Shown: positions 34,526-43,588 of the stretch, piece after piece
How the letters are laid out: every line of letters starts with the position of its first letter
Numbering within the stretch: the stretch's first letter is position 1
Source: Streptomyces asiaticus
GTDB taxonomy: Bacteria > Actinomycetota > Actinomycetes > Streptomycetales > Streptomycetaceae
Length of the DNA: 64,000 nt
Reading direction: 5' to 3'
NCBI RefSeq assembly: GCF_018138715.1
Contig: NZ_JAGSHX010000002.1
Location: 1-64,000, forward strand
The notes under the pieces: generated by a model
Databases searched by the model: none
Seen by the model: only the letters and a program-made list of their open reading frames with translations
What the model was told of the DNA's origin: nothing
Program-made: the position numbers and the translations under genes

Positions 34526-34882
34526 ATGAACATTCGCAAGCACCTCGCCCTCTCCGTTGCCGCCGTGGCAGTGGGATCCGGCCTGGCCTTCGCCCCGCTG
34601 GCCTCGGCGGCCACGCAGTCCGCCGCCGCCGGCTGCTCCTACCCGTACGTCTGTTTCTACAAGGGCTCCACGAAGACGGGCCAGTACAAGGACGTCACCA
34701 GCGGCTGGCAGAACCTCGGTAACAGCAAGGGCGCCACCACGATGGTGAACACCCGCCACGACGACGTCGTGTACACCCACTTCACCAACGGCAGGACGCA
34801 CTGCACCCCGCCCGAGACCACCACCACGTTCAACTCCTGGGTGGTCGACAAGGTGCGCATCAGCTCCGCTTCCAGCTGCTGA
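34526..34882 (+). CDS. Secreted I36-like small protein
   Basis: ATG 34526 (MNIRKHLALSVAAVAVGSGL) with GGAAGG upstream; signal peptide to about residue 30. The mature ~88 aa contain CSYPYVCFYKGSTKTGQYKD and a conserved WQNLGNSKGA, the single beta-gamma-crystallin-like unit of I36-type inhibitors, and four cysteines. It ends just before a strong hairpin terminator. Confidence 0.7.
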   Translation: MNIRKHLALSVAAVAVGSGLAFAPLASAATQSAAAGCSYPYVCFYKGSTKTGQYKDVTSGWQNLGNSKGATTMVNTRHDDVVYTHFTNGRTHCTPPETTTTFNSWVVDKVRISSASSC

Positions 34883-34898
34883 CCCGCGCCGCGACAGC

Positions 34899-34936
34899 GA
34901 CGGCCCGCACTCACCCGAAGGGGAGTGCGGGCCGTC
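34899..34936 (+). terminator. Hairpin terminator
   Basis: Perfect 14-bp stem GACGGCCCGCACTC / GAGTGCGGGCCGTC with a 10-nt loop, 17 bp after the secreted protein stop. Confidence 0.75.
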
Positions 34937-35362
34937 CGCGACATGCCAGCCGTGTCCGCGGGCCACGGCGTCTTCCACGCCGCGCAAGTGGCCTACGAAA
35001 CCTCAGCCATCCGGGGCCACCTCGGTGCGCTCCAGGCCATCAGGACAGGCATCGACAAGGCGCTGGCCACCGCTGCCCAGATCAACGCCGGGGCCCCGAA
35101 GCGGCCAAGCTGACGAGCGCCGGGTCGCCCTTCTGACCGTAGAAGACGCGGCGGGCGCTGCCCGCAGCAAAGGGCGTTGGCGGACCACGATCCGTGTCCG
35201 GCAGTGGCGCGCCGTCGTCCCGCCCACTCACTCCGTGGCAGATCGACCGAATCTGCCCGGATCGGACTTCTGGCTGGTTGGCTACTGTGGCGGGTCCGCG
35301 CGCGGGACTACGGTGTCCCCGGCATCCGGCAGGCGGAAGCCGGCGACACGCGGGCGGATGAG

Positions 35363-35827
35363 ATGGAACAGGCGGTTTTTGCACGGGCTTGCGAGGAGCG
35401 TCACTGGAATGGCCCGGCGCTCTTCCGCAGCGCCTACGCGGTAGCCGCCGCACGCCTGGGGGAGCCGCAGGGGATCACCGCGCGGCAGTTTCTGCGATGG
35501 CGTCAGCCCAATCCGCCGTGCCCGGGGCCGTCGCGGCAGCGGGTGTTGGAGGAGATGTTCGGACTACCGCTGGAGCGGCTCGGTTTCACCGTCCCGCCGC
35601 ACCGCCGTCGCCCGGCCGCCGGTCCGCCCGCACCGGCTGTGCCCTGGTTCAGCGTGCTGGGCCCGGTCCGTATCCGTCGGGACGGCTCGCAGCCGGTGGC
35701 GGTGCGGCCCCAGGAGCGCGCCATGCTGTGTGCACTGCTGCTGCGCCGCGGCCGGACGGCCACGTTGGGTGAGCTGATCGACGCGGTGTGGGGAGAGAGC
35801 TCCCCAGCCCGCCAGGGGCGGGTAGCC
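35363..35827 (+). pseudogene. AfsR-like SARP, truncated by IS3 element
   Basis: MEQAVFARACEERHWNGPAL and LGEPQGITARQFLRWRQPNP match the N-terminus of the regulator at 7390 (about 60% by eye). The winged-helix domain begins (FSVLGPVRIRRDG, LIDAVWGESSPAR) and is then cut at 35827 by the insertion sequence. The remainder (DNA-binding helix, BTAD, ATPase) is not found on the far side, so part of the gene was deleted. Not expected to be functional. Confidence 0.85.
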
Positions 35828-35857
35828 TGTCAATCCCCCGGTTTCGTGGAGACCTTC

Positions 35858-36778
35858 CTATGCAGCCAGCTCCTCGGTGAAGCTGGCCCAGTAGTCGTGT
35901 TCGTGGTCAATCGGGCTTTTCCAGCCACACACGCTGTGTAGCCGTCGAGTGTTGTAGAAGTCGGTGATCCAGGTCGCGATCCGGATCCGGGCCTCGGTGC
36001 GGGTGACGAAGGTGTGCCGGTGGACGTACTCGACCTTGAGCACGCTGTTGAACGCCTCGCTGACGGCGTTGTCGAAACACGAGCCGACCCGGCCCATGGA
36101 CTGGGTGACGCCCAGCTTCCGGCAGGCCCGGCGGAACTTCCGCGAGCCGTACTCGCTTCCGCGATCGCTGTGGAAGATCACACTGCGGACGTCCCCGCCG
36201 CGGGTTGCGGCGTCCATGTGGAGGGCAGCGACCACCAGGTCGGCGTCGTGACGGGCCCCCATCGCATAGCCGAGCAGGCGGCGGGAGAACAGGTCTATGA
36301 CCGTGGCCAGATAGAGCTTGCCCTGGCCGGTTTCGATCTCCGTCATGTCCCCGCACCAGACCAGGTCGGGTGCCTCGGCGGTGAAGTCCCGCCGCACGAA
36401 GTCCGGGGCGGCCGGACGTTTCCCCGGCCGGGTGAGCCCCCACCGTCTGCGTACCTTCCTCGCGACCAGGCCGAACTCGGACATGATCTTCGCGATGGTG
36501 TTCACCGAGACCCGCCAGCCCTGCCTCACCAGCCTGATCCAGATCTTCGGTGAGCCGTAGGTGCCGCCGGAGTCGTCGAACTCCTCCTTCGCCGCTTCAA
36601 TCAGATGCTGTCTGCGCAGCTCACGCCGGGTGGGCTGGCGGGTACGGTGCTTGTAGAACCACGCCTCGCTCACGCCCAGAGCGCGGCAGGAGACGCGGTG
36701 CGAAATGCCGTGCTCGGTCCTGAAGTCGCTGATCACCCCGACGACGGACGCCGGGTCCGCCACGGCTACTTCACCCAC
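35858..36778 (-). CDS. IS3-family transposase OrfB (DDE integrase)
   Basis: 306 aa. HTH_21-type region (HRVSCRALGVSEAWFYKHRT) then the rve integrase core with catalytic acids in WCGDMTEIETGQGKLYLATV, FHSDRGSEYGSRKF and the Glu in FDNAVSEAFNSVLKVEYV (D, D, E). Overlaps OrfA by 13 bp, which suits production of an OrfAB fusion by frameshifting. Confidence 0.9.
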   Translation of the reverse strand: MGEVAVADPASVVGVISDFRTEHGISHRVSCRALGVSEAWFYKHRTRQPTRRELRRQHLIEAAKEEFDDSGGTYGSPKIWIRLVRQGWRVSVNTIAKIMSEFGLVARKVRRRWGLTRPGKRPAAPDFVRRDFTAEAPDLVWCGDMTEIETGQGKLYLATVIDLFSRRLLGYAMGARHDADLVVAALHMDAATRGGDVRSVIFHSDRGSEYGSRKFRRACRKLGVTQSMGRVGSCFDNAVSEAFNSVLKVEYVHRHTFVTRTEARIRIATWITDFYNTRRLHSVCGWKSPIDHEHDYWASFTEELAA

Positions 36779-37053
36779 AGGACCATGCAGCGTTTGAGGA
36801 CATCACGCTCCATGACCAGTTCCTTGTTCTCCCGCTTGAGCTGGGCGACCTCCCGCCGCAGACGCTCCAGCTCGTCACTCCCGCCGGCCGGTGCGGTTCC
36901 TGCCCGACGGGCGCGGGAGACCCAGCTCGCCAGGGTGGTCTCGTTGATCCCCAGGTCTTCGGCGACCTCGGCGATCGTCTTGCCGGTCTCCGTGACGATC
37001 CGTACGGCCCCCTCACTGAACTCCGGATCGAACTTCCGTCGCTTCTCCGCCAT
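36766..37053 (-). CDS. IS3-family transposase OrfA (HTH)
   Basis: 95 aa. Transposase_8-type helix-turn-helix (KFDPEFSEGAVRIVTETGKT, DLGINETTLASWVSRA) followed by a leucine-zipper-like coiled coil (ELERLRREVAQLKRENKELV). Binds the IS ends and multimerises. Confidence 0.9.
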   Translation of the reverse strand: MAEKRRKFDPEFSEGAVRIVTETGKTIAEVAEDLGINETTLASWVSRARRAGTAPAGGSDELERLRREVAQLKRENKELVMERDVLKRCMVLWVK

Positions 37054-37324
37054 GACTCCTAACTTCCCCTGCAGTCACGGTCTTCACGCTACAAGGGGAG
37101 GGACACATCACCGACCACAAGGCACGGGCAAGGGCGGATGGCAGCGGCGCCGGGCAGCCGGTTTCACGTCTTCTTGACATGTGCCTTGCGTACCCGGGAG
37201 GTAGTGGACGCGCGCTTGGGAAACCTGACGGAATCCTTGAAAAGCCGCTCTTGAAAGGGCGGGCGCGGCCGAAGAACCTGGAGATCAGAATCCGGTGCGG
37301 TGTGTTCGGGGGTGCTGCAACCGT

Positions 37325-37714
37325 GAAATGCTGGCCGACGACGCCGCGCACATCCATCTGCCAGCACCCGCGCCCAGGGGCTACTGCCCGCTGCCGGGGC
37401 CCCGGCAGCCATCCGCTGTTGGGGAGCCGTACGCCACACCTGGAACTGGTCCGCGCCGAACACAAGACGTTCAGCACCGAGCTGGTGCCTACGGGGCGTT
37501 GGGCTACTGCTCGACCTGGCCGCTAACCCGCGGCTGCGGCAGCGGGCCGCGGACTGGGCGGGCCGGGTTGACATCGTCACCACTGAGCCGCCTGGCGTGT
37601 CCGAGGCCTCGAGGCTCGCCGGTACCACTGCTGTGCCGATCGGCCCGGACGGGCATGTGGCCTGGAACGGCTCCGGGCATCCACCACGACCTGCCAATGA
37701 ATCTCGAACCCTAA
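37325..37714 (+). pseudogene. FAD-dependent aromatic polyketide monooxygenase remnant
   Basis: Fragments of the PgaE/JadF/UrdE-type hydroxylase in two frames. ADDAAHIHLPAPAPRG corresponds to the second FAD motif (usually GDAAHVHPPAGGQG). HPLLGSRTPHLELV corresponds to HPLVGRRAPDLEL. LLLDLAANPRLRQRAADWAG and VPIGPDGHVAWNG form the family C-terminus. About 100 residues between the first two blocks are missing and the frame shifts near 37500, so the gene is dead. Its place before the cyclase and KS genes matches the E gene of angucycline clusters. Confidence 0.7.
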
Positions 37715-38193
37715 CGCTGATGAAGCTCGATGAATTCGGCCACCCCCTACTCGGGGGTGACCCCACACCTGCTCGATCGATCTCCCCACCCACAGGTCAT
37801 CTGACCTGCGGACGGACGCCACAAGGGAGGGGCCGCCCGATAGCCAGCCAGGTCCAGGGGCGGGGCGAGCAGTCCAGGATGGGCGAAGCCCAGCGCGCAG
37901 CGCCGCCGAAGGCGTCCTTGACGGCTCGACACGGCCCGCACACTCCACGAACGGGCGGCCCCGGCCCACGACCTGCGCCGCGCTCGCGCGAGCTCCCCAC
38001 TTCGTTGACGAGCGGAGCAAGTGGAGCGACGAGTAGCCCTGGCCGAATCCACTGATCCTCATCAACGCGGTGCACTCTGAACAGGACCGCACCACCCGCT
38101 TTCCTCTCACGGCCAGCCATCCCGGCTCCGGGCCCCGCCGTACTCCCCCGGTAGGCGCACGCCGCGTACACCAACGGAGAGATGAGAGGCGTC
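37715..38193. promoter_or_regulatory. Gene-free region upstream of the PKS genes
   Basis: 479 bp without a trusted gene; probably holds the promoter of the cyclase-KS operon. At 38004-38027 a GGAGC unit repeats after 9 bp. I cannot assign -10/-35 boxes with confidence. Confidence 0.4.
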
Positions 38194-38579
38194 ATGACGC
38201 ACAGCAACCTGATCGTGGCCCGGATGGACGAGAAATCGAGCACTGAAGTAGCTCGGTTCTCCCCCGACTTCGATTGGACCGAGTTGCCACAACCCGTGGG
38301 CACCCTGCGCCGTCCACTGTTCATGTTCAACGGGCTGTGCTTCCACCTTCAGGACTTCGCCTCCGACGACGGAGCAAGCAGATCAAGGCCTCTCGGAACG
38401 ATCCGCGCCTCGTGAAGATCAGCTACGGCCCGCAGCCGTTCATCCAGCCGTACGCCCCGAAGACCTGGCGCACCCCGGCCGACGCGATGGTCACGCGCTT
38501 CTACGACTGGGCAGCCGACGAGGGACATCGGCACCCCACCGGACCGAATGGAGGGCAGCACCAGTGGCACGCCGGGTAG
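38194..38579 (+). pseudogene. TcmI-type polyketide cyclase, frameshifted
   Basis: The first frame gives [20 protein letters not shown] to [12 protein letters not shown], the second gives [20 protein letters not shown] to [10 protein letters not shown]. Together they form a complete ~127-aa TcmI/JadI/UrdF-family cyclase (typically ~110 aa), with a one-base loss near 38364. The stop of the second frame overlaps the KS-alpha start, the usual arrangement. It is either a genuine mutation or a sequencing error. These enzymes fold and cyclise the poly-beta-keto chain. Confidence 0.75.
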
Positions 38580-39832
38580 TGATCACGGGAATCGGGGTGT
38601 CCGCGCCGGGTGGTGTGGGCGTGGACGCCTTCTGGAACCTGATGAGCGAGGGCCGGACGGCGACACGGGGCATCACCCTCTTCGACCCGTCTCCGTTCCG
38701 GTCCAGGGTCGCCGCCGAAGTCGACTTCGATCCGGAAGCGCACGGGCTGACGCCCCAGGAGATCCGGCGGATGGACCGGGCCGCCCAGTTCGGCGTGGTG
38801 ACGGCGCGGGAGGCGTTCGCGGACAGCGGGCTCGATGCCGCCGCGCTCGACCCGTACCGGACGGGCGTCAGTCTGGGCACCGCTGTCGGCGCGGCCGCCG
38901 GGCTGGCCGCCGAATACCGGGTGGCCAGTGACGACGGCCGACTGGAGCTGGTCGACCACCGGTACGCGACCCCACATCTGTACGACCTGTTCGTACCCGG
39001 CTCCTTCGCGACCGAGGTGGCCTGGGTGGTAGGCGCGGAAGGACCGGCGACGGTGGTGTCGACTGGCTGCACCGCCGGGATCGACGCGGTGGGGCACGCC
39101 CTGGACGTGATCCGCGACGGCGGCGCCGACATCATGGTCACGGGTGCTGTGGATGCACCGATCGCGCCGATCACGATGGCGGCCTTCGACGCGATCCGGG
39201 CCACGACGTCCCTCAACGACGAGGCGGACACCGCCTCCAGGCCCTTCGACGCGTCTCGTAAAGGCTTCGTCCTCGGTGAGGGAGCGGCGGTGTTCGTACT
39301 CGAGGAGCTCGAGTACGCGCGCCGCAGGGACGCCCGGGTGTACGGGGAGATCGCCGGGTACGCCTCGCGCGGCAACGCCTTCCACATGACGGGGCTGCGC
39401 GCGGATGGCGCGGAGCTCGCCGAGGCGATCCGGGCGGCGCTGGACGAGGCCCACCTCGACGCGTCGGCGGTGGACTACGTCAACGCGCACGGCTCGGGCA
39501 CCCGGCAGAACGACCGGCACGAGACAGTGGCGCTCAAGTCGGCGCTGGGGCATCACGCGTACCGCGCCCCGGTCAGCTCGATCAAGTCGATGGTGGGGCA
39601 TTCGCTGGGAGCGATCGGGTCCATCGAGATCGCTGCCTGTGTCCTGGCCATGCAGCACCACGTGGTGCCCCCCACCGCGAACCTCCACACCCCGGATCCC
39701 GAGTGCGATCTCGACTTTGTCCCTCTGACCGCCCGCGCCCACCGCACGGATGCCGTACTCACCATCGGCAGTGGCTTCGGGGGCTTCCAGAGCGCGATGG
39801 TGCTGACCCGTCCTGACAGGAGCGCCGCATGA
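38564..39832 (+). CDS. Type II PKS ketosynthase alpha (KS-alpha)
   Basis: 422 aa from a GTG overlapping the cyclase end. The active-site Cys is in [14 protein letters not shown] (Cys169), with catalytic His residues in [12 protein letters not shown] and [13 protein letters not shown]. Condenses malonyl units on the ACP together with KS-beta. The stop overlaps the KS-beta start by 4 bp, the normal translational coupling that keeps the pair stoichiometric. Full length, no sign of decay. Confidence 0.95.
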   Translation: MARRVVITGIGVSAPGGVGVDAFWNLMSEGRTATRGITLFDPSPFRSRVAAEVDFDPEAHGLTPQEIRRMDRAAQFGVVTAREAFADSGLDAAALDPYRTGVSLGTAVGAAAGLAAEYRVASDDGRLELVDHRYATPHLYDLFVPGSFATEVAWVVGAEGPATVVSTGCTAGIDAVGHALDVIRDGGADIMVTGAVDAPIAPITMAAFDAIRATTSLNDEADTASRPFDASRKGFVLGEGAAVFVLEELEYARRRDARVYGEIAGYASRGNAFHMTGLRADGAELAEAIRAALDEAHLDASAVDYVNAHGSGTRQNDRHETVALKSALGHHAYRAPVSSIKSMVGHSLGAIGSIEIAACVLAMQHHVVPPTANLHTPDPECDLDFVPLTARAHRTDAVLTIGSGFGGFQSAMVLTRPDRSAA

Positions 39833-41067
39833 CGGTCACGGGTGGCGGCCACAGCACCCGCACAGTGATCACCGGCATGGGACTGGCCACCCCCCACGGC
39901 CTGGGCGTCGAGGAATTCTGGGCCGCGACCCGGATCGGTAAGAACGCCATCGGCCCGGTCACCCGGTTCGACGTCTCGGCCTATCCGGCGGGACTGGCCG
40001 GGGAGATCCACGGATTCCGGGCCGAGGACCACCTGCCGGGCAGGCTGGTGGCGCAAACCGACCGGATGACTCAGCTGGCGCTGGTCGCTGCGGATCGAGC
40101 TTTCCGGGACGCTGATGTGGCACCGGGGGACCTGCCCGCATACGGGATAGGCGTGGTGACCGCGGTCGGCTCGGGCGGCTTTGAGTTCGGCGAGCGAGAG
40201 CTGCGCAAGCTGTGGAGCTTGGGCGCCAACCATGTCAGCGCCTACCAGTCGTTCGCCTGGTTCCCCACCGTCAACACCGGCCAGATCGCCATCCGCAGTG
40301 GCAGCCGGGGCCCGAACGGAGTGCTCATCGGCGACCAGGCGGGCGGCCTCGACGCCCTCGGACAGGCCCGTCGGCAGATCCGCCGGGGCAGCCGGCTGAT
40401 CGCCGCGGGGGGCTTCGAGTCGTCACTGACCCCGCTGGGGTGGGCGGCCCGGCTGTCGACCGGGCTGATGTCCACCTGTGACGATCCCGGCCGCGCCTAC
40501 CTACCGTTCCACCCCGCCTGCCGGGGTTACGTGCCCGGTGAGGGCGGCGCCCTGCTGATCCTGGAGGACGAGCGGAGTGTCCGGGCCCGTGAGGCGGCCA
40601 CCATCCATGCCGAGCTGGCCGGTTATAGCGCGACGCTTGACCCGAGGCCGGGCAGCGGGCGGGAGCCGGGTCTGCGGCGGGCGATCGAGCTGGCACTGGC
40701 GGACGCCGGTACCGCGCCGGCCGGGGTGGACGTGGTCTTCGCCGACGCGGCCGGCACACCTGAGTTGGACGCCGCGGAGGTACGGGCCATCGTCGGCGTG
40801 TTCGGGCCGCGCGCGGTGCCGGTCACCGCGCCCAAGACCATGATCGGCCGCCTGTTGGCGGGTGGCGCCCCGGTGGACGTGGTGACCGCGGTCATGGCCA
40901 TCCGGGAGGGGCTGATCCCGCCCACCATCAATGTGGAGCCGACCGCGGCCCGGGAGCTGGACCTGGTCGTCGGCCGGCCGCGAACCGCCTCGGTGCGCAC
41001 CGCGCTGGTGCTTGCCCGAGGGCACGGCGGATTCAACTCAGCCGTGGTACTGCGGGCCGTCGACTGA
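39829..41067 (+). CDS. Type II PKS ketosynthase beta / chain-length factor
   Basis: 412 aa. The Cys position is replaced by Gln in [14 protein letters not shown] (around residue 170), the hallmark of KS-beta, which primes by malonyl-ACP decarboxylation and sets chain length. Other ketosynthase motifs are kept in relaxed form ([13 protein letters not shown]). Forms the heterodimer with the preceding KS-alpha. Confidence 0.95.
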   Translation: MTVTGGGHSTRTVITGMGLATPHGLGVEEFWAATRIGKNAIGPVTRFDVSAYPAGLAGEIHGFRAEDHLPGRLVAQTDRMTQLALVAADRAFRDADVAPGDLPAYGIGVVTAVGSGGFEFGERELRKLWSLGANHVSAYQSFAWFPTVNTGQIAIRSGSRGPNGVLIGDQAGGLDALGQARRQIRRGSRLIAAGGFESSLTPLGWAARLSTGLMSTCDDPGRAYLPFHPACRGYVPGEGGALLILEDERSVRAREAATIHAELAGYSATLDPRPGSGREPGLRRAIELALADAGTAPAGVDVVFADAAGTPELDAAEVRAIVGVFGPRAVPVTAPKTMIGRLLAGGAPVDVVTAVMAIREGLIPPTINVEPTAARELDLVVGRPRTASVRTALVLARGHGGFNSAVVLRAVD

Positions 41068-41182
41068 TCCGGCCTGCCCCCGAAGACCGCGCCCGCGGCC
41101 GTCTATCCCCCGTACGGCCCGCAGGCGCTCTTATTCGTCCGTGCCCCGCTCGGGCGCACGGCAGCCGATGAAGGGATTGATT

Positions 41183-41452
41183 GTGTCCAAGCACGAGTTC
41201 ACCATCAAGGACCTCAAGCGCATCCTCCTGGAGGGGGCCGGTGCGGACGAGGGCGTCGACCTCGACGACGACATCCTCGACACCGACTTCGAGGAGCTCG
41301 GCTACGAGTCGCTGGCGCTGCTGGAGACCGGCGGCCGGATCGAGCGCGAGTACGGGATCACCCTCGACGACGATGTGATCACTGACAGCCGCACGCCGCG
41401 CGCCCTGGTAGCGGCCATCAACGCGATCCTCCAGGCCCTCGTCGAAGCCTGA
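41183..41452 (+). CDS. Type II PKS acyl carrier protein
   Basis: GTG 41183 with AAGGG upstream gives an 89-aa ACP; ATG 41168 would add five residues. The phosphopantetheine Ser is in ELGYESLALLE (around residue 42). Highly acidic and helical as expected. It carries the growing polyketide and is presumably activated by the PPTase at 43589. Confidence 0.93.
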   Translation: MSKHEFTIKDLKRILLEGAGADEGVDLDDDILDTDFEELGYESLALLETGGRIEREYGITLDDDVITDSRTPRALVAAINAILQALVEA

Positions 41453-41494
41453 GTTCCCTCCCGGGCTTCCCGGGATTCCCCCCTCGGCCATGTC

Positions 41495-41531
41495 CGGCGG
41501 GGCCGCCGCACCGTACGCGGCGGCCCCGCCG
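41495..41531 (+). terminator. Hairpin between ACP and KR
   Basis: GGCGGGGCCGCCGC / GCGGCGGCCCCGCC, perfect 14-bp stem with a 7-nt loop. Probably attenuates transcription between the minimal PKS genes and the ketoreductase. Confidence 0.6.
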
Positions 41532-41571
41532 AGCCGTATCAGCCATCTCTTCTTGTTGGGAGACCAGACAC

Positions 41572-42357
41572 ATGTCGGATCAGGACAAGCGCGTCGCCGT
41601 CGTCACCGGAGCCACCAGCGGCATCGGGCTGGCCGTCGCGCGCCTGCTCGCCACCCGGAACCACCGGGTGTTCATCGGCGCGCGCAGCGAGGAGGAGGTC
41701 GCCGCGATCGTCAAGCAGCTCGTGGACGAGGGCCTGGACGTCGACGGCGGTGTGGTGGACGTCCGCAGCGACGCCGGCGTGACGGCATGGATCCAAGCCG
41801 CCGTGGACCGCTTCGGGAGCGTCGACGTCGTCGTCAACAACGCGGGCCGGTCCGGGGGCGGTGTCACCGCTGACATCGACCTGGAGCTGTGGCACGACGT
41901 CATCGACACGAACCTCAACTCGGTCTTCCGCGTCACCAAGGAGGCGCTGAACACCGGGGGCCTGCGGGCCAAGAGCCACGGCCGGATCATCAACATCGCC
42001 TCGACCGCCGGCAAACAGGGCGTGGTGCTGGGTGCCCCCTACTCCGCGTCCAAGCACGGGGTGGTCGGCTTCACCAAGGCGCTCGGCAACGAACTGGCGC
42101 CGACCGGCATCACCGTCAACGCCGTGTGCCCCGGGTATGTCGAGACCCCCATGGCGCAGCGGGTGCGCCATGGGTACGCCGCCGCATACGACACCACCGA
42201 GGAGGCGATCCTGGAGAAGTTCCAGGCGAAGATCCCGCTCGGCCGCTACTCCACGCCGGAGGAGGTCGCCGGACTCGTCGGCTACCTGGCATCGGACACC
42301 GCGGCCTCCATCACCTCTCAGGCCCTCAATGTCTGCGGTGGCCTGGGCAACTTCTGA
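41572..42357 (+). CDS. Polyketide C-9 ketoreductase (ActIII-like)
   Basis: 261 aa short-chain dehydrogenase. NADPH motif TGATSGIG at residues ~12-19, NNAG at ~90, Ser/Tyr/Lys in NIASTAGKQG and YSASKHGVVG. Closely follows the ActIII pattern, including PGYVETPMAQRVRHGYA. Reduces the C-9 keto group of the nascent chain, which also fixes the first ring folding. Third position after the minimal PKS, as in the angucycline D gene. Confidence 0.92.
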   Translation: MSDQDKRVAVVTGATSGIGLAVARLLATRNHRVFIGARSEEEVAAIVKQLVDEGLDVDGGVVDVRSDAGVTAWIQAAVDRFGSVDVVVNNAGRSGGGVTADIDLELWHDVIDTNLNSVFRVTKEALNTGGLRAKSHGRIINIASTAGKQGVVLGAPYSASKHGVVGFTKALGNELAPTGITVNAVCPGYVETPMAQRVRHGYAAAYDTTEEAILEKFQAKIPLGRYSTPEEVAGLVGYLASDTAASITSQALNVCGGLGNF

Positions 42358-42418
42358 GCCAGACCGACCGCACGGCCGCCCCGAACCGATCCGAACCGAC
42401 ACCCCGAGGAGTCCGAGC

Positions 42419-43378
42419 ATGTCGCAGCCCGGCCTGCGCGAAGTGGAGCACGAGATCACGATCTCCGCTCCGGCCGACGCCGTGTACCGTCTGATCGCCG
42501 AGGTGCGCAACTGGCCCCGGATCTTCCCGCCGACCATCTACGTCGACCACGTCGAGGAGAACGGCGACGAGGAGCGCATCCGCATCTGGGCCACCGCCAA
42601 CGGTGAGGCCAAGAACTGGACCTCGCGCCGCACCCTGAACCCGCGGGGACTGCGGATCACCTTCCGCCAGGAGGTCCCCGCCGCGCCGGTCGCCGCCATG
42701 GGCGGCACCTGGGTCATCGAGCCGCTCGGAGAGTCCGAGTCCCGGGTGCGCCTGCTGCACGACTACCGGGCCGTCGATGACGACCCGGGGCACCTGGAGT
42801 GGATCGACCAGGCCGTCGACCGCAACTCGCGCTCCGAGCTGGCAGCCCTGAAGGCCAATGTCGAGAAGGCACACGCCGAGGACGGCCTGACGTTCTCCTT
42901 CGAGGACACCGTGCGCATCGACGGTGCCGCGAAGGACGTCTACGACTTCGTCAACGAGGCCGACCGCTGGCACGAGCGGCTCCCGCATGTCGCCACGGTG
43001 CGGCTGCGCGAGGACACTCCGGGCCTTCAGGAACTGGAGATGGACACGCTGGCCAAGGACGGCTCGACCCACACCACCAAGTCGTACCGGGTGACCTTCC
43101 CGCACCGCAGGATCGCCTACAAGCAGACCACGCTGCCGGCGCTGATGACCCTGCACACCGGGTACTGGACCTTCACCGAGGACGACCGGGGGGTGCTGGC
43201 CTCCTCCCAGCACACAGTCACCGTCAATACCGAGAACATCGCCCGTGTGCTCGGCCCTCAGGCCACCGTCGAGGACGCCAAGGCGTACGTGCACACGGCC
43301 CTGTCCACCAACAGCACCGCCACGCTGAACCACGCGAAGCGGTTCGCCGAGGAGCGCGCCGCCGGCAGACAGGACTGA
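42419..43378 (+). CDS. Didomain aromatase/cyclase (SRPBCC)
   Basis: 319 aa from ATG 42419. Two START-like halves: EVEHEITISAPADAVYRLIA with WPRIFPPTIYVDHVE, and FEDTVRIDGAAKDVYDFVNE with WHERLPHVATVRL. The didomain form acts on C-9-reduced chains (ActVII, UrdL, JadD), dehydrating and aromatising the first ring. This agrees with the ketoreductase beside it. Confidence 0.92.
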   Translation: MSQPGLREVEHEITISAPADAVYRLIAEVRNWPRIFPPTIYVDHVEENGDEERIRIWATANGEAKNWTSRRTLNPRGLRITFRQEVPAAPVAAMGGTWVIEPLGESESRVRLLHDYRAVDDDPGHLEWIDQAVDRNSRSELAALKANVEKAHAEDGLTFSFEDTVRIDGAAKDVYDFVNEADRWHERLPHVATVRLREDTPGLQELEMDTLAKDGSTHTTKSYRVTFPHRRIAYKQTTLPALMTLHTGYWTFTEDDRGVLASSQHTVTVNTENIARVLGPQATVEDAKAYVHTALSTNSTATLNHAKRFAEERAAGRQD

Positions 43379-43380
43379 CC

Positions 43381-43588
43381 GTGTGGGAGGACCACGCCGA
43401 CGCGCGGGCGACCGTGGGCGGCGCAGAGCCGGTCGGGCTGCGGCTCACCGGGCGGCTGCGCCCGGCGGGCGCGTTCGTCCTGGTCCTCCCCCAACTTCGG
43501 AGGCTTCGTGACGGCCTTTCAGAGTTCCCGGACGTACGAGACGGACGGGGAGGGCGTGCTGACAGCCAACGTGACCACAGGTGATCAC
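43381..43588 (+). other. Short coding-like segment with apparent frameshift
   Basis: GTG 43381 immediately follows the cyclase stop. Frame one gives ATVGGAEPVGLRLTGRLRPA and VLVLP. A second frame continues NFGGFVTAFQSSRTYETDG into the PPTase. The join is at a CCCCC run near 43490. It could be a degraded small gene or an N-terminal extension of the PPTase with a one-base error. Confidence 0.3.

Larger units (their letters stand above)
35828..37105 (-). mobile_element. IS3-family insertion sequence
   Basis: 1278 bp. Ends begin TGTC and end GACA; the outer 27 bp form imperfect inverted repeats with 20 matches (35828-35854 versus 37079-37105). Two overlapping transposase frames lie inside. No target-site duplication is visible: left flank GCC, right flank CAT. 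That agrees with loss of the adjacent SARP sequence. Confidence 0.85.

Noticed and set aside
34925..35113. 62-codon frame after the secreted I36-like gene
   Set aside because: Its start lies in the terminator hairpin and there is no ribosome site; could be a gene remnant but nothing supports it.
35820..37115. Target-site duplication around the IS3 element
   Set aside because: Flanks GCC and CAT do not match at 3-4 bp; no duplication claimed.
37164..37793. 209-codon minus-strand frame
   Set aside because: Antisense to the monooxygenase remnant; Ser/Arg/Pro-rich and featureless.
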